Assembly (NCBI GenBank): GCA_022360315.1
Contig: JAKSDA010000477.1
Coordinates: 21,212 to 85,211, forward strand
Length of the DNA stretch: 64,000 nucleotides
Direction: 5' to 3'
Source: Pseudomonadota bacterium
GTDB taxonomy: Bacteria; Myxococcota_A; Polyangia; Haliangiales; Haliangiaceae
The notes under the pieces were generated by a model that was given only the letters and a program-made list of their open reading frames with translations, had not been told where the DNA came from and searched no databases. The translations under genes and the position numbers were made by a program. Of this stretch, positions 39,168 through 48,522 are shown piece after piece (within the stretch, counting starts at the first letter, position 1; every line of letters begins with the position of its first letter).

Positions 39168-41699
39168 ATGAAGGCGACAAGCAACGCGTTTAGCGTTCTC
39201 ACATTGACATTGTGCGCGGCATTGGCAGCTGGCTGTGGCGATGGCGATTCGGAGCCGAAGCCGGCCGTGATCGGCGACTCGTTTGCTCCCGAAACATTCA
39301 AAGGCCAGCTTGTCCTGAGCATCCAAAAGGATGCCCTGGAACGCGAGTTCTTGCTCACCACCTCGTTGATCGAACAGGAACCCGTGCCCATGTTCTCCGG
39401 TCTGAAGACCCGTATCATCGTATTTCGATACCGCGAGGGCGCAGTGCATATGCTCGATGTATCGAATAGCAAGGGTGCCTATACCGATCAGTATCTCCTT
39501 CTGGCATCGTTTGATGTAGTTTCGGAAAGTATCAAATCATATTCTTTCGATTTCGGTCAGGGCATGACCAAGGTGTACATAGCCGGTGACTGGTACGCTC
39601 CTGATTTTGCCGGAACCGGATACAATCCATCAGCGTTACAGGAGGCGTTCGAGCTCCGTGATGGATATATCGACTCGATCGAACTCGTCGACGACACCCA
39701 TGTGGCCGTCCGTCACATTGCCCACATGGTGATCGAGGGGCTTGGTATCGGAATCTATCCGACGGTTGAAATGCGTTATGCCATTTCTGCCTACAATCCC
39801 GATTCGTCTTATCAACCGCTCGACGCGCCCAGCAATATGGATCGATACGGGTTCTTTACCGCCAACCCGCTATATCGCCCCAACGCGCCTCGAACTGACA
39901 TCCATGTCGCCCGTTTCCACCCCGACCAGCCGATTTATTTTTCGATCTCTGCCAATACGCCAGCCGAATACCGGGACGCTGTGCGCGATGGCATTCTGTA
40001 CTGGAATCAAGCCCTCGGTGACGATGTCATCGAGGTCGCCGACGCTCCCGAGGGTGTTTCGGCTCCCCACGTCCAGCACAACATGGTCCAATGGGTTCCC
40101 TGGGACAGTTCGGGATTTGCCTACGCCGACGCTCAGCTCGATCCGCGTAGTGGGCGCGTGTTACACGCCAATGTGTACATGACCAGCGCATTCGTGGCCT
40201 CGACCAGAGAAGCTGCGCGCCGGCAACTCGCCCAGATCGAGGCCAGGCTCGACTCCCCTCGAGGATCGGGATCGCGTGTGCCCCAATGGCAGCACGCTGA
40301 GCGGTGCATCTACGGTGTTGGCCAAAACGCCCTCGAAGCCGAGCGCGAGGCGCTGATGCACATCCTGGCCGAGGCCGTGGACGACGAAAGCGTGCTGCGG
40401 GCGAGTCGGGATTACGTACGCCTGGTCGTGGCTCATGAGATTGGCCATACACTGGGATTGCGCCACAATTTTGCCGGTTCGCTGACAATGAACTACCCGG
40501 TCGAGGAGCGCAGCGCAATGTACGCGTCCTACCTGGGTGGCGCAGAACTGTCGTCGGATGCGATCGGCACCGATTCGGTCATGGATTATTCGCGGCGTCT
40601 GGAGAGCTTTCTCATGGGTAGTCGCATGCGCCGCGGCCTGGCCGCGGGCAGCTACGACCGGGTCGCTATGCAAATTCTGTTTCGCGCTGCCACGCCGTCT
40701 CGCGAGAAGATTCCGCTCTTCTGTACCGATTCACACATCGGCGTCTACGCTGACTGCATGCGCTTTGATGCCGGCAACTCGCCGGCCGGCGAAGCTCTCA
40801 GTCAGGGACAGACTGCACTCGAGCAACTCGCAGTGGCGATTGCCGAACAATTCATCGTGGGCAGAGCCTATTACCGCCAAGCTGTCGACGAAGTGGAACT
40901 CGACGCGTATGCAATGGCCTTCGATGTCGTGAAATGGCGTCGCAACGGTCTCGACCTGCTGCTCGGCGGTAAGGCGATTCTGGCCGTGGAACGGACGTTT
41001 CCGCGCCTGGACAGCACCAATCAGAGCGAAGTCGCAGCTGCTCACGGCGCCTACGTGATCGACGCCTATGATGCTGTGGCGGGATTTAGCGGAATTCTGT
41101 CCTCCATTCCGGTAACCCTTGTCGACACTCTGGTCGCCGAGTTCGCGGGTTATATTTCGCGTCCCGACGTGCGCGAGAATGCCATCTACGGTGTGCAATA
41201 TGAGTTTTCGGCCGGCGAAATCGCCGACATGACCGCGCGAGTGGCCGAATTTGCCCATCTTCTCGAACAGGCCCTGATCGAGACCGAAATGGAACTTTTG
41301 TCCAACGACGGGCTGTTCTTCCCACACAGTCCGGTTTCCGACCAGCTGGCCGTGGCGCTGGGCCGGCGCCAGCGAGATATCCTGCTCGCGACCGATGGCA
41401 CGACCGAGGTCGACGTCATCGTGGACCCGGCGGCGCCGGCGGTGACGATCGACTTGCCCGTGCACCAGTACTCGAGTGCCGCACGCTATATGGCGGCAAC
41501 CCTGCTGTTCAGCGACCGCGCTGCATCGAACACATGGGCCGAAATCGAGCGCTCGCAAAGCGAGTTCGAATTGGTCGATTTGATCGAGACCAGTACTCCG
41601 GTCGACCTCTTGAGCGTGGATCCGGCGGACCAGATCGATCCGATTCTGATCGCCTGGCTGACCGAGAACCTCCAGATTCTCGGCATGCTCGCCCTTTAG
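39168..41699 (+). CDS. Zinc-dependent metalloprotease lipoprotein (metzincin-like)
   Basis: This 843-residue secreted lipoprotein has lipobox LAAGC at residue 22-ish. A beta-rich N-terminal half (residues 50-270) is followed by the protease centre: VAHEIGHTLGLRHNFAGS (about 422-439), a full HExxHxxGxxH zinc site, with the Met-turn-like DSVMDYS (about 467). This combination matches the large bacterial zinc-dependent metalloproteases with N-terminal DUF5117-type regions. The C-terminal third is helical. It could act in extracellular protein degradation for predatory or saprophytic feeding (inference). No neighbour forms an operon with it. Confidence 0.82.
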   Translation: MKATSNAFSVLTLTLCAALAAGCGDGDSEPKPAVIGDSFAPETFKGQLVLSIQKDALEREFLLTTSLIEQEPVPMFSGLKTRIIVFRYREGAVHMLDVSNSKGAYTDQYLLLASFDVVSESIKSYSFDFGQGMTKVYIAGDWYAPDFAGTGYNPSALQEAFELRDGYIDSIELVDDTHVAVRHIAHMVIEGLGIGIYPTVEMRYAISAYNPDSSYQPLDAPSNMDRYGFFTANPLYRPNAPRTDIHVARFHPDQPIYFSISANTPAEYRDAVRDGILYWNQALGDDVIEVADAPEGVSAPHVQHNMVQWVPWDSSGFAYADAQLDPRSGRVLHANVYMTSAFVASTREAARRQLAQIEARLDSPRGSGSRVPQWQHAERCIYGVGQNALEAEREALMHILAEAVDDESVLRASRDYVRLVVAHEIGHTLGLRHNFAGSLTMNYPVEERSAMYASYLGGAELSSDAIGTDSVMDYSRRLESFLMGSRMRRGLAAGSYDRVAMQILFRAATPSREKIPLFCTDSHIGVYADCMRFDAGNSPAGEALSQGQTALEQLAVAIAEQFIVGRAYYRQAVDEVELDAYAMAFDVVKWRRNGLDLLLGGKAILAVERTFPRLDSTNQSEVAAAHGAYVIDAYDAVAGFSGILSSIPVTLVDTLVAEFAGYISRPDVRENAIYGVQYEFSAGEIADMTARVAEFAHLLEQALIETEMELLSNDGLFFPHSPVSDQLAVALGRRQRDILLATDGTTEVDVIVDPAAPAVTIDLPVHQYSSAARYMAATLLFSDRAASNTWAEIERSQSEFELVDLIETSTPVDLLSVDPADQIDPILIAWLTENLQILGMLAL

Positions 41700-42374
41700 A
41701 GCCGGCCCAAAAACCTCGGACCGAGCCAGAGCGACGAGGCGCGCCGCCAGTGGGTGGGCGAGGAGTGGAGAATACTGGGTGTACAAGCAGCACCCGGTGA
41801 TTTCGCCTACCTATTCTGCCCGTGCGCGGTCACGTCACTTGGGAGGTGAGTCGTGCTGCCATTTTGAATGGACGGAGCGCGCGGATGCTACAATCGGAGC
41901 ATGAGTCCTGAAATAAGCGAGCTTGCAACTGTCGGGTAGCATTCGCCGGTTACGTTGGGGCAACGGGAGTACGACTCACTCCCCAAGTGAATCGAGGCAC
42001 ACAGTGGTCAAACGACGAACGCGCTGAGTACTGGCCGAATACAAACTCACTCTCCGCAGCGTCAGGCACCTCCGGCCTGCCGGAACGTGCCGGCCGGAGA
42101 GCGCATGAGGTAATTCGACCGAGGGCTCGCCCGCGCGGGATCGGCGTGATAGGTCGTGCAGGTGGCAGTGCACCGGCTCCCTGTGCAGGTGCACTCCACC
42201 CTGGGTGATCGAGATTGCCAGTGGTTACGTCGCGCATAGCATGGCACGGCGGTTGCCTTGTAGTCGTGATGCAAGACAGGTGGCCTTTGCCAGGTAACGG
42301 ATCAATATGCGTGAATCTGCCCGGCCACGGAAGGCTCTGAGCCCATCGATTCTCTTTGGGCTGGGGAGGTATAC
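41700..42374. other. 675-nt intergenic region
   Basis: No frame has recognisable similarity or a good ribosome site, and I see no tRNA or known RNA fold. It separates the metalloprotease from the condensation-domain gene, whose ribosome site GGGGAGG ends 6 nt before its ATG. Confidence 0.5.
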
Positions 42375-43718
42375 ATGTCCGATACCCTCGAGGCCGCTCG
42401 TACGTTTCCGCTGACCCCTGGACAACGATTGTTATGGGATGACCTATCGCAATATGGCTCGCATTCGAACCTCAATATCGGCAGCTTGGTCATCCTCCCC
42501 GTCAGCGTCGAGATCGCCGCGTTTTATCGAGCATTTGCCCACACGCTAGACCTTCACGATGCATTTTCGCTTGCGCTGGTGGAGGACCCGGAAGGGGACC
42601 GGCCACTTCAGCGCCTCGAGCCCCGATGCCATCCCATGATGGAGCTACTGGACCTCTCAGGACAAAAGGCCCCAATCGAAGCCGTTCACAAACGAGCCCA
42701 GTGCCTGATGACCGCGACGATCGATAGCTTCGGGCCTTGCCTTTACCGCTCGCAGCTCGTCGATCTGGGGGCAGCGGGAACAGCTTGGATCTTTGTGGCC
42801 AACCATATGATCGCCGACGGATGGAGCCTCGCCATCTTCGTCGACCACGTCGTTCGGACCTATGCCGCCAACTCGACCGGTGGCTCGTTCAAGCCGGAGG
42901 TCGAATCCTTCGTGAGCTGGGCATCCTCGGGCAACAAACGCGACCCGAGTCGCAACCAGGCCTACTGGGAACAGAGGCTCTGCTCACGAGTCGAGGGGCC
43001 CTTCCCGGGCATGGAGCAAAGTCTCACCGTCAGCACTGACACCACTGTCGAAGTCGTCCCAAGCCAGCTTCACGAGCGCATGGCCGCATTCTGCACCGAG
43101 CGCGGCACCAATCCCCAATGCCTGATCCTCGCCGCCTTGGGCGTCGTGCTCAGCGAGTCTCAAGGGATGACCAACTGGACCATGGAGCTGACCACCAGCA
43201 ATCGTGGTGGTCGGAAGCTGAGACGGATGTCGGGCCAACACGCCGGGGTGCACCCCTTCCCCTGGGAGTTTCGCACGGAGCAGACCATGGGCGAGTTGCT
43301 GGGTCAGATCGGTCGGCGAATGCGTCAAGACTACCGTCGACTCCCCTTTGGAAACACCGTCGGCAAGGGACGAAAGGCCCTCTGTCTCGACGTCAAGTTC
43401 AATAGCTATCCATTCGACTTCTTGGTCTCCGAGATCGCCGATCAGCCGGTAACCATCATTCCGCTGCAGTACGAATCGTCGGGCCGGGCCCTCGAAGTGA
43501 CCTTTGTCGATCTCGGCGAGCGTAGGGGTCGAACGGTCAACTTCAGCTACAATTCACAGGTGCTCTTGTCTCAGCAGGTCGAGCGGATCAAGGATGCCTT
43601 GTTTGCCTTGATCGAGGTGGTGCTAGAACGGCCCCAGGCCTCCATTGCCGATTTGGCCGTGGAGTATCCACGCCCGGTTGCCCCACGCGGCCGGGATCGT
43701 ACGGCTCGGGGAGCATAA
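42375..43718 (+). CDS. Stand-alone NRPS-type condensation domain protein
   Basis: This 447-residue protein is a single condensation domain. The N-terminus FPLTPGQRLLWDDLSQYG is the C1-like motif. The active site reads NHMIADGWS (about 150), the HHxxxDG motif with the first His changed to Asn but the catalytic His and Gly-Asp-region kept. A later part has ILAALGVVLSES and GQHAGVHPFPWEF, comparable to C5 (xxxNTxxxR) but divergent. No adenylation, carrier or thioesterase domain is fused or adjacent. Free C domains can acylate or couple carrier-bound substrates or small molecules. Strong ribosome site; alone in transcription direction, followed by a convergent kinase. Confidence 0.8.
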   Translation: MSDTLEAARTFPLTPGQRLLWDDLSQYGSHSNLNIGSLVILPVSVEIAAFYRAFAHTLDLHDAFSLALVEDPEGDRPLQRLEPRCHPMMELLDLSGQKAPIEAVHKRAQCLMTATIDSFGPCLYRSQLVDLGAAGTAWIFVANHMIADGWSLAIFVDHVVRTYAANSTGGSFKPEVESFVSWASSGNKRDPSRNQAYWEQRLCSRVEGPFPGMEQSLTVSTDTTVEVVPSQLHERMAAFCTERGTNPQCLILAALGVVLSESQGMTNWTMELTTSNRGGRKLRRMSGQHAGVHPFPWEFRTEQTMGELLGQIGRRMRQDYRRLPFGNTVGKGRKALCLDVKFNSYPFDFLVSEIADQPVTIIPLQYESSGRALEVTFVDLGERRGRTVNFSYNSQVLLSQQVERIKDALFALIEVVLERPQASIADLAVEYPRPVAPRGRDRTARGA

Positions 43719-43751
43719 AGACGTTGGGACAAAGACGTTGGCAGACGTTGG
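43719..43751. repeat. Triple AGACGTTGG repeat
   Basis: AGACGTTGG occurs at 43719-43727, 43733-43741 and 43743-43751, immediately after the condensation-domain stop codon. Spacing is irregular (14 then 10 nt). Simple slippage repeat; no function evident. Confidence 0.4.
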
Positions 43752-43871
43752 GACGATGAGCAACACAGCCATCGGCGGGCAGGTCGGCCATAATGGGTAC
43801 TTACCTGCGGGGAGCGGTATTTAGCTCGCATTGGTCATTACACCATCTGCTGCAGGTATACCTGCCGGCTG

Positions 43872-46800
43872 TCAGGGCCGCCGACGGGCGGCCAGCCATG
43901 CGGTGGCTGCGGCCTGTTCGCGTTCGTTGGACTGCTCGGCAAAGCCGTCTCGGGCCCGGGCTGCTACTGCGATGGCCCGGGCCCGGTCACCCGGCGCAGC
44001 GCGGGACCACAGAGCTCTGGCCAGTCCGAACTGGAATTCTGACTCGCGATCGCGCATGCCGAGCGAGAGGGCGCGCTCGATGAGTTCGACCGAGCGAGTG
44101 GGGCGACTGCGCGCCAGAGCCAGCTCGCCCTGCGAAAACAGCACTGCGGCCATCCCGGGATGGTCCGGCCCCAGATTCTCTTGCCGGATCGCGCGCGCTC
44201 GCCCCAGGGTGTGGCCGGCCGCATCCAGCGATCCCTGGGCGATGAGAACGTCACCCAGCCCGATCAACGCCGAGGACACATCCGGATGATTTTTGCCCAG
44301 GGTCTGTTCGCGGATGGCCAGGGCCCGCTCTTGGGCAGTCCTGGCTGCTTCGTATCTGCCCTGGCGTTTGAGTATGTTGCCCAGGTCGTTCAGCGATGTG
44401 GCGACCGCGGGGTGGTCCGGGCCCAGGGTCTGTTCGCGAATGGCCAGAGCCCGCTGTTGAACCGCCCTGGCTTGCTCGTATTTGCCCTGGCGCTTGAGCA
44501 CGGTGCCCAGGTTGTTCAGCGACGATGCAACCTCGGGGTGGTTCTTGCCCAGGATCGGTTCGCGGATGGCCAGGGCCCGCTGGTGAGCAGTCCTGGCTTG
44601 CTCGTATTTGCCCTGGCGCTTGAGCACGATGCCCAATTTGTGCAACGACGATGCGACCCTGGGGTGGTTCTTGCCCAGGGCTTGTCGGCGAATGGCCAGG
44701 GCCTGCTGGTGAGCGGCCTCGGCTTCATCGTACTCGCCCTGGCGCTTGAGCACGCTGCCCAGGTTGTGTAGCGAGTCGGCAACCGCGGGGTGCTCTGTGC
44801 CCAGCGCGTCGACCCATATGGCCAGGGCCTGCTTGTGGGCAACTCGCGCGGCTTGGTAGTTGCCCAGGTTTTCCAACGCATTACCCAGGTCGTTAAGCGA
44901 TGTTGCGACCTTGGGGTGGTTTTTGCCGAGGGTCTGGGTGCGGATGTTCAGGGCCTGCTGGTGAGCAACTCTGGCGGCTTGGTAGTTGCCCTGCTGGGCG
45001 AGCACGCCGCCCACACTGCCCAACGAGGATGCGACCACCGGGTGGTTCTCGCCCAGGGTTTGTATGCGGATGGCCAGGGCCCGCCGGTGGGCAGCCTCGG
45101 CTGCTTTGTACTCGCCCATGCGTTTGAGCACGGTGCCCAGGTTGTTGAGCGAGGATGCGACCTTGAGGTGTTGCGGGCCCAGGATTTGTTCGCGAATGGC
45201 CAGAGCCCGTTGGTGGGCCAGTCTGGCTTCTTCGAGTTCACCGCGGTGCTTGAGCACGATGCCCCGGCTGCTGTGCGCTTCGGCCCACGCGATGTCATCG
45301 TCGGCCCGGGCCGCGAATGTCTCCATCCATTTCATGAGCGGCGCTGCGTCGTCGAGACGCTGCTGCTTGTTTCCGACGATCTCGAGCAAGAGCGCCCATC
45401 CCCGGGCCATGAGCACATCGTGTTTGCCCCGCGCCGCCGCGTGGATGGCGTTGGTGGCGAGCTCCTCGGCAGCTGTGTAGTCACCGGCTTGCTTGGTCAG
45501 TCTGGCGGTTGTGTACAGAACCTCGGCGAGAAGCGGAGGATGAGCGTCCTGGCCCAGCTCGGCGAGCAGGGTTTTCCCCTCGGTTACACCATCGCGATAC
45601 CTGCCCGCCTGGTACAGGGGTCGTAGCCGCGCCACCCGTGGCTGCAGTTCTCGCACAAGCTCGCGCATAGCCAGATCGTCGGGCGGTGGAACCCGCGCAG
45701 CGAGATACTCGTCGTCCATGCAATCGGCCAGCGGCGCCAGGCTGGCCGCGGCTTGCACGGCGCTGTTGACCAGGTCGCCATCGGCCTTGCCGCCAAAGAT
45801 CTCGCCGAACGCGACCAGCTGGTTGCGCCGCCGCGCCATGCACACCGCCCGGGCCGCTGCCAGGCCATCATCGGGCGTGCGGCACTGGGTCTCGCGCATC
45901 TCGAGCCAGGTGGTCGCGTAGGGGTCGAGACGCTGCATCACCCGCTCGACCGTATCGGCCGCGTGGGATGCTCCACTGGCCAGAAATGCCTTCCGTACCC
46001 GCTGGCGAACACTCTGGTCCCACACCCCGGCCATGAGGGTGCCGATGCCCGCGCACTCGACCGCTGCCTCGGAATTGCCACGCATCCAGCCAAAAAGCGC
46101 CAGACTGGTCAGCACGAGCGCGGCAAGGCCAAGACCAACTCGGCGCCGCAAGACCCGGCGCCGCACACCGGGGTCATCTTCGAGCGCGGCGATGAATGCG
46201 TCCATGGACCCGTAGCGGTTTTTGGGCTGAGCCGCCATGCCCCGGCGCAGCACCGCAGTGATCCACACAGGCACGTCGCTATCGGGCGCCGGCGGGGCGA
46301 TCTCGCCGGTTAGCTTGGCTCGCAACAGAGCGAGCATGGCCTCGTCTTGGTCCGAACCCGCGCTGGAAAAGGGCAGGGCGCCGTGCAGTGCCTCGTAAAT
46401 GGAGACGCAGATGCCGTATTGATCAGCTGCCGGACCGACCTCGACGCCCAGATGCTGCTCGGGGGCCATGTGCGCGGGGGTACCCATGGTCGCGCCGGTG
46501 TGGGTGAGCTTCTCGTCCAGCCGGGTTTCCAGCTGGCGTGGCGAATTTTCGCCCCCGCTATCCTCGACGATCGACGAATTGCCCCCGGCGCTGTCCCGGG
46601 CCGGCAGGCCATCGAGTGCAGCGGCCAGGCCGAAATCCACCACGCGGACGCGGCCGTCGCTGCCGATCATAATATTGGACGGCTTGATATCGCGGTGGAT
46701 AATGCCGGCCTGGTGGGCAGCGGCCAGACCCCGACAGGCGCTGAGATACACCCGCAGGATGTCGGGCCAGGACGGCCTGGGCTCGGCGCGCTGCCAGGTT

Positions 46801-47303
46801 GCCAGGGACACGCCGTCGACGTACTCCATGGCCACGAATACATCGAAGGTGGGCATGGAGAATGCGGGATCGGTGCCGGCGGGGGCGGGCCGTTCGTGCA
46901 CGCCGGCGTCGTAGACCTGCACGACGTTGGGATGGGATAGCTTGGCCAGAGCCCGCGCCTCGCGTTCCAGGCGCCTGCGCGCCTCGATACCCGACCACCG
47001 GCCATGTGGGTGCAAGAGCTTGAGCGCCACCCTGCGGTCGAGTTCCGGGTCGTGGGCACTGTACACGGCGCCCATCGACCCCTTGCCGAGTATGTCCAGG
47101 ACCAGATAGCGACCTACCGAATCGCCGCGGCGATAGCTCGACGCGACGGGCCCGACCGCCCTGGCGTCCGCGGAAAGCGCCACCTCGGTGGCCTGCAGCG
47201 CCGGGTTGACCGGCGCTGATCCGTCGACCTCATCGAGCATCACGGTGGTGAATGCAGGGCCGCCTTCGACCTCGTCGCTGTGGCGATCACTCGTGGTAAC
47301 CAT
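43872..47303 (-). CDS. Membrane Ser/Thr protein kinase with four-Cys region and TPR array
   Basis: This 1143-residue kinase has its catalytic domain at about 65-370: LGKGSMGAVYSAHD, VALKLLHPHG, IIHRDIKPSNIMI, VVDFGLAAAL, GTPAHMAPEQ. A membrane segment is at about 390-410. The next region has four cysteines (VECAGIG, TQCRTPDD, AVCMARRRN, ADCMDDE) around LMAGVWDQSVRQRVRKAFLA. Residues about 675-1040 are at least eight kinesin-light-chain-like TPRs of 42 residues with consensus ALAIREQTLGPDHPxVAxSL and NNLGTVLKRQGKYEQAR. A helical cap ends the protein. Convergent with the condensation gene. Confidence 0.9.
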   Translation of the reverse strand: MVTTSDRHSDEVEGGPAFTTVMLDEVDGSAPVNPALQATEVALSADARAVGPVASSYRRGDSVGRYLVLDILGKGSMGAVYSAHDPELDRRVALKLLHPHGRWSGIEARRRLEREARALAKLSHPNVVQVYDAGVHERPAPAGTDPAFSMPTFDVFVAMEYVDGVSLATWQRAEPRPSWPDILRVYLSACRGLAAAHQAGIIHRDIKPSNIMIGSDGRVRVVDFGLAAALDGLPARDSAGGNSSIVEDSGGENSPRQLETRLDEKLTHTGATMGTPAHMAPEQHLGVEVGPAADQYGICVSIYEALHGALPFSSAGSDQDEAMLALLRAKLTGEIAPPAPDSDVPVWITAVLRRGMAAQPKNRYGSMDAFIAALEDDPGVRRRVLRRRVGLGLAALVLTSLALFGWMRGNSEAAVECAGIGTLMAGVWDQSVRQRVRKAFLASGASHAADTVERVMQRLDPYATTWLEMRETQCRTPDDGLAAARAVCMARRRNQLVAFGEIFGGKADGDLVNSAVQAAASLAPLADCMDDEYLAARVPPPDDLAMRELVRELQPRVARLRPLYQAGRYRDGVTEGKTLLAELGQDAHPPLLAEVLYTTARLTKQAGDYTAAEELATNAIHAAARGKHDVLMARGWALLLEIVGNKQQRLDDAAPLMKWMETFAARADDDIAWAEAHSSRGIVLKHRGELEEARLAHQRALAIREQILGPQHLKVASSLNNLGTVLKRMGEYKAAEAAHRRALAIRIQTLGENHPVVASSLGSVGGVLAQQGNYQAARVAHQQALNIRTQTLGKNHPKVATSLNDLGNALENLGNYQAARVAHKQALAIWVDALGTEHPAVADSLHNLGSVLKRQGEYDEAEAAHQQALAIRRQALGKNHPRVASSLHKLGIVLKRQGKYEQARTAHQRALAIREPILGKNHPEVASSLNNLGTVLKRQGKYEQARAVQQRALAIREQTLGPDHPAVATSLNDLGNILKRQGRYEAARTAQERALAIREQTLGKNHPDVSSALIGLGDVLIAQGSLDAAGHTLGRARAIRQENLGPDHPGMAAVLFSQGELALARSRPTRSVELIERALSLGMRDRESEFQFGLARALWSRAAPGDRARAIAVAARARDGFAEQSNEREQAAATAWLAARRRP
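44270..45270. repeat. 126-bp DNA repeats encoding the TPR array
   Basis: Within the kinase gene the sequence repeats with a 126-nt period (42 codons). Recurrent words such as TTGCCCTGGCGCTTGAGCAC and GGATGGCCAGGGCC appear in each copy, and some neighbouring copies are nearly identical. This implies recent duplication or gene conversion. Confidence 0.8.
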
Positions 47304-47555
47304 ACCACCAGTTATGATAGCGGCAGTTGTCGATCACCGACCACAAAAATGGCTCACCAAACCGAGGATCGAACTCAGATGTCATTGCCCGCCAGAGTTT
47401 GCTGGTAGTCTGGCCAAGATCGCGCGCCGCATGGTCGAGGTTCGGCCGGGCGCCCGGGTGGTCGTATCGGTCGAAATCGCAATCATCGCCAATCGAGTCG
47501 TCGATGTACGTGTATGCCGATTTGCAGGCGCGCAGCGGAGTTGCCGACTGCGCCC

Positions 47556-48170
47556 TCACAGCGGCAGGCCGAGGGTGACCAGGTGCGCGGTCGCCTCGTC
47601 GTCGGTGAGTCGGCGCGCCAGCTGATAGCGCAACTGCGCCGAGAGCGCCCACAGAGAGAAGTTCATTGCCAGCGAGGTTCCTACCGCGCCATGGAGGTCG
47701 TCGTCGAACGCAGTCTCGGCACTGTGGGCGATGGTCGCCCGGCTGGCAAAGCCCTCGACTACAAAATCAGCGACAAAAAACCCCGGCAGGGCATACAGTG
47801 TCGATGCTGTGCCCCGGTCGACGATCAGCGGGTAGCGGTAGGTCAGCTCGAATGTGATGACTCGGTTGTCGAGAAATGAAGCGCCTTCGTAGCCGCGCAG
47901 CGGTATGGCGAACGAAATCGGTAGCCGCGAATCGGGCAGCGAGACGTTTTCGTTGGATTGGTAAAGCGATAGGTCCGACACTCCGCCGATCTCGAGCAGA
48001 CGCTGCTGGTCGTCGGTAACCCCGATGAGGGCGCGCCCCCGGGTGAGCAGGCGGAGTGTGTGACGCCGCGACAGCGGCAGGGGAACAACCACGCCGAGCT
48101 GCGCACCGACATCGCCCAGGTCGTGCGCTTGCGCAGAATGACGGAAATTGGCCTGGACTGCGTTACCCGC
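47556..48170 (-). pseudogene. C-terminal part of an outer-membrane beta-barrel (BamA/TolB-associated type)
   Basis: The frame reads like the last eight or so strands of a surface-antigen barrel: QLGVVVPLPLSRRHTLRLLTRGRALIG, a SFAIPLRGYEGASFL turn, VITFELTYRYPLIVDRG, and a final LSAQLRYQLARRLTDDEATAHLVTLGLPL. The N-terminal portion (signal, propeller or POTRA) is missing: upstream the frame runs into the antisense of the 48.1-48.5 kb region without similarity. So it is probably a 5'-truncated gene; a small intact barrel protein with an unusual start cannot be excluded. Confidence 0.5.
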
Positions 48171-48522
48171 GGTTGACGCCATCTGCGTGATCATATGGAT
48201 ACAGGGACGATCTGTCCTGCAACAGGGCAGACTGACGCGGCATATGATCGATGGATTCATCGGTCGATCCGAATGTGTGACTCGGGCGACAATCAGTGGC
48301 ATTGGTCTGTTTGCATTGTGTAGTGTCCGTGACATGGTGAGCGGGACGGGCCGAAAAAACCGGCCTGGCGTGGGTTGTACTGTGGTGTTCTCGCTGGTGG
48401 TTGGAGCCAATTTTTTGGCTTTTGTCATTCATGAGCGAACCGGCCGAGTCGGTATGAAGGTTGCTTGGACAGGCAGGCGGACCGGCGACGGCACGTCGCC
48501 TCAAAACCAACCATGGAGTATC

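Noticed and set aside
41700..42374. tRNA or small RNA in the large gap
   Set aside because: No cloverleaf arms, T-loop consensus or terminator hairpin could be recognised.
44270..45270. CRISPR-like regular repeats
   Set aside because: The period is 126 bp, in frame and encodes TPR units; there are no spacers.
47287..47652. 121-codon minus-strand frame between the kinase and the barrel remnant
   Set aside because: The start is compositional noise, it overlaps the barrel fragment in another frame and has no ribosome site; only the last 40 residues look protein-like, which is not enough.
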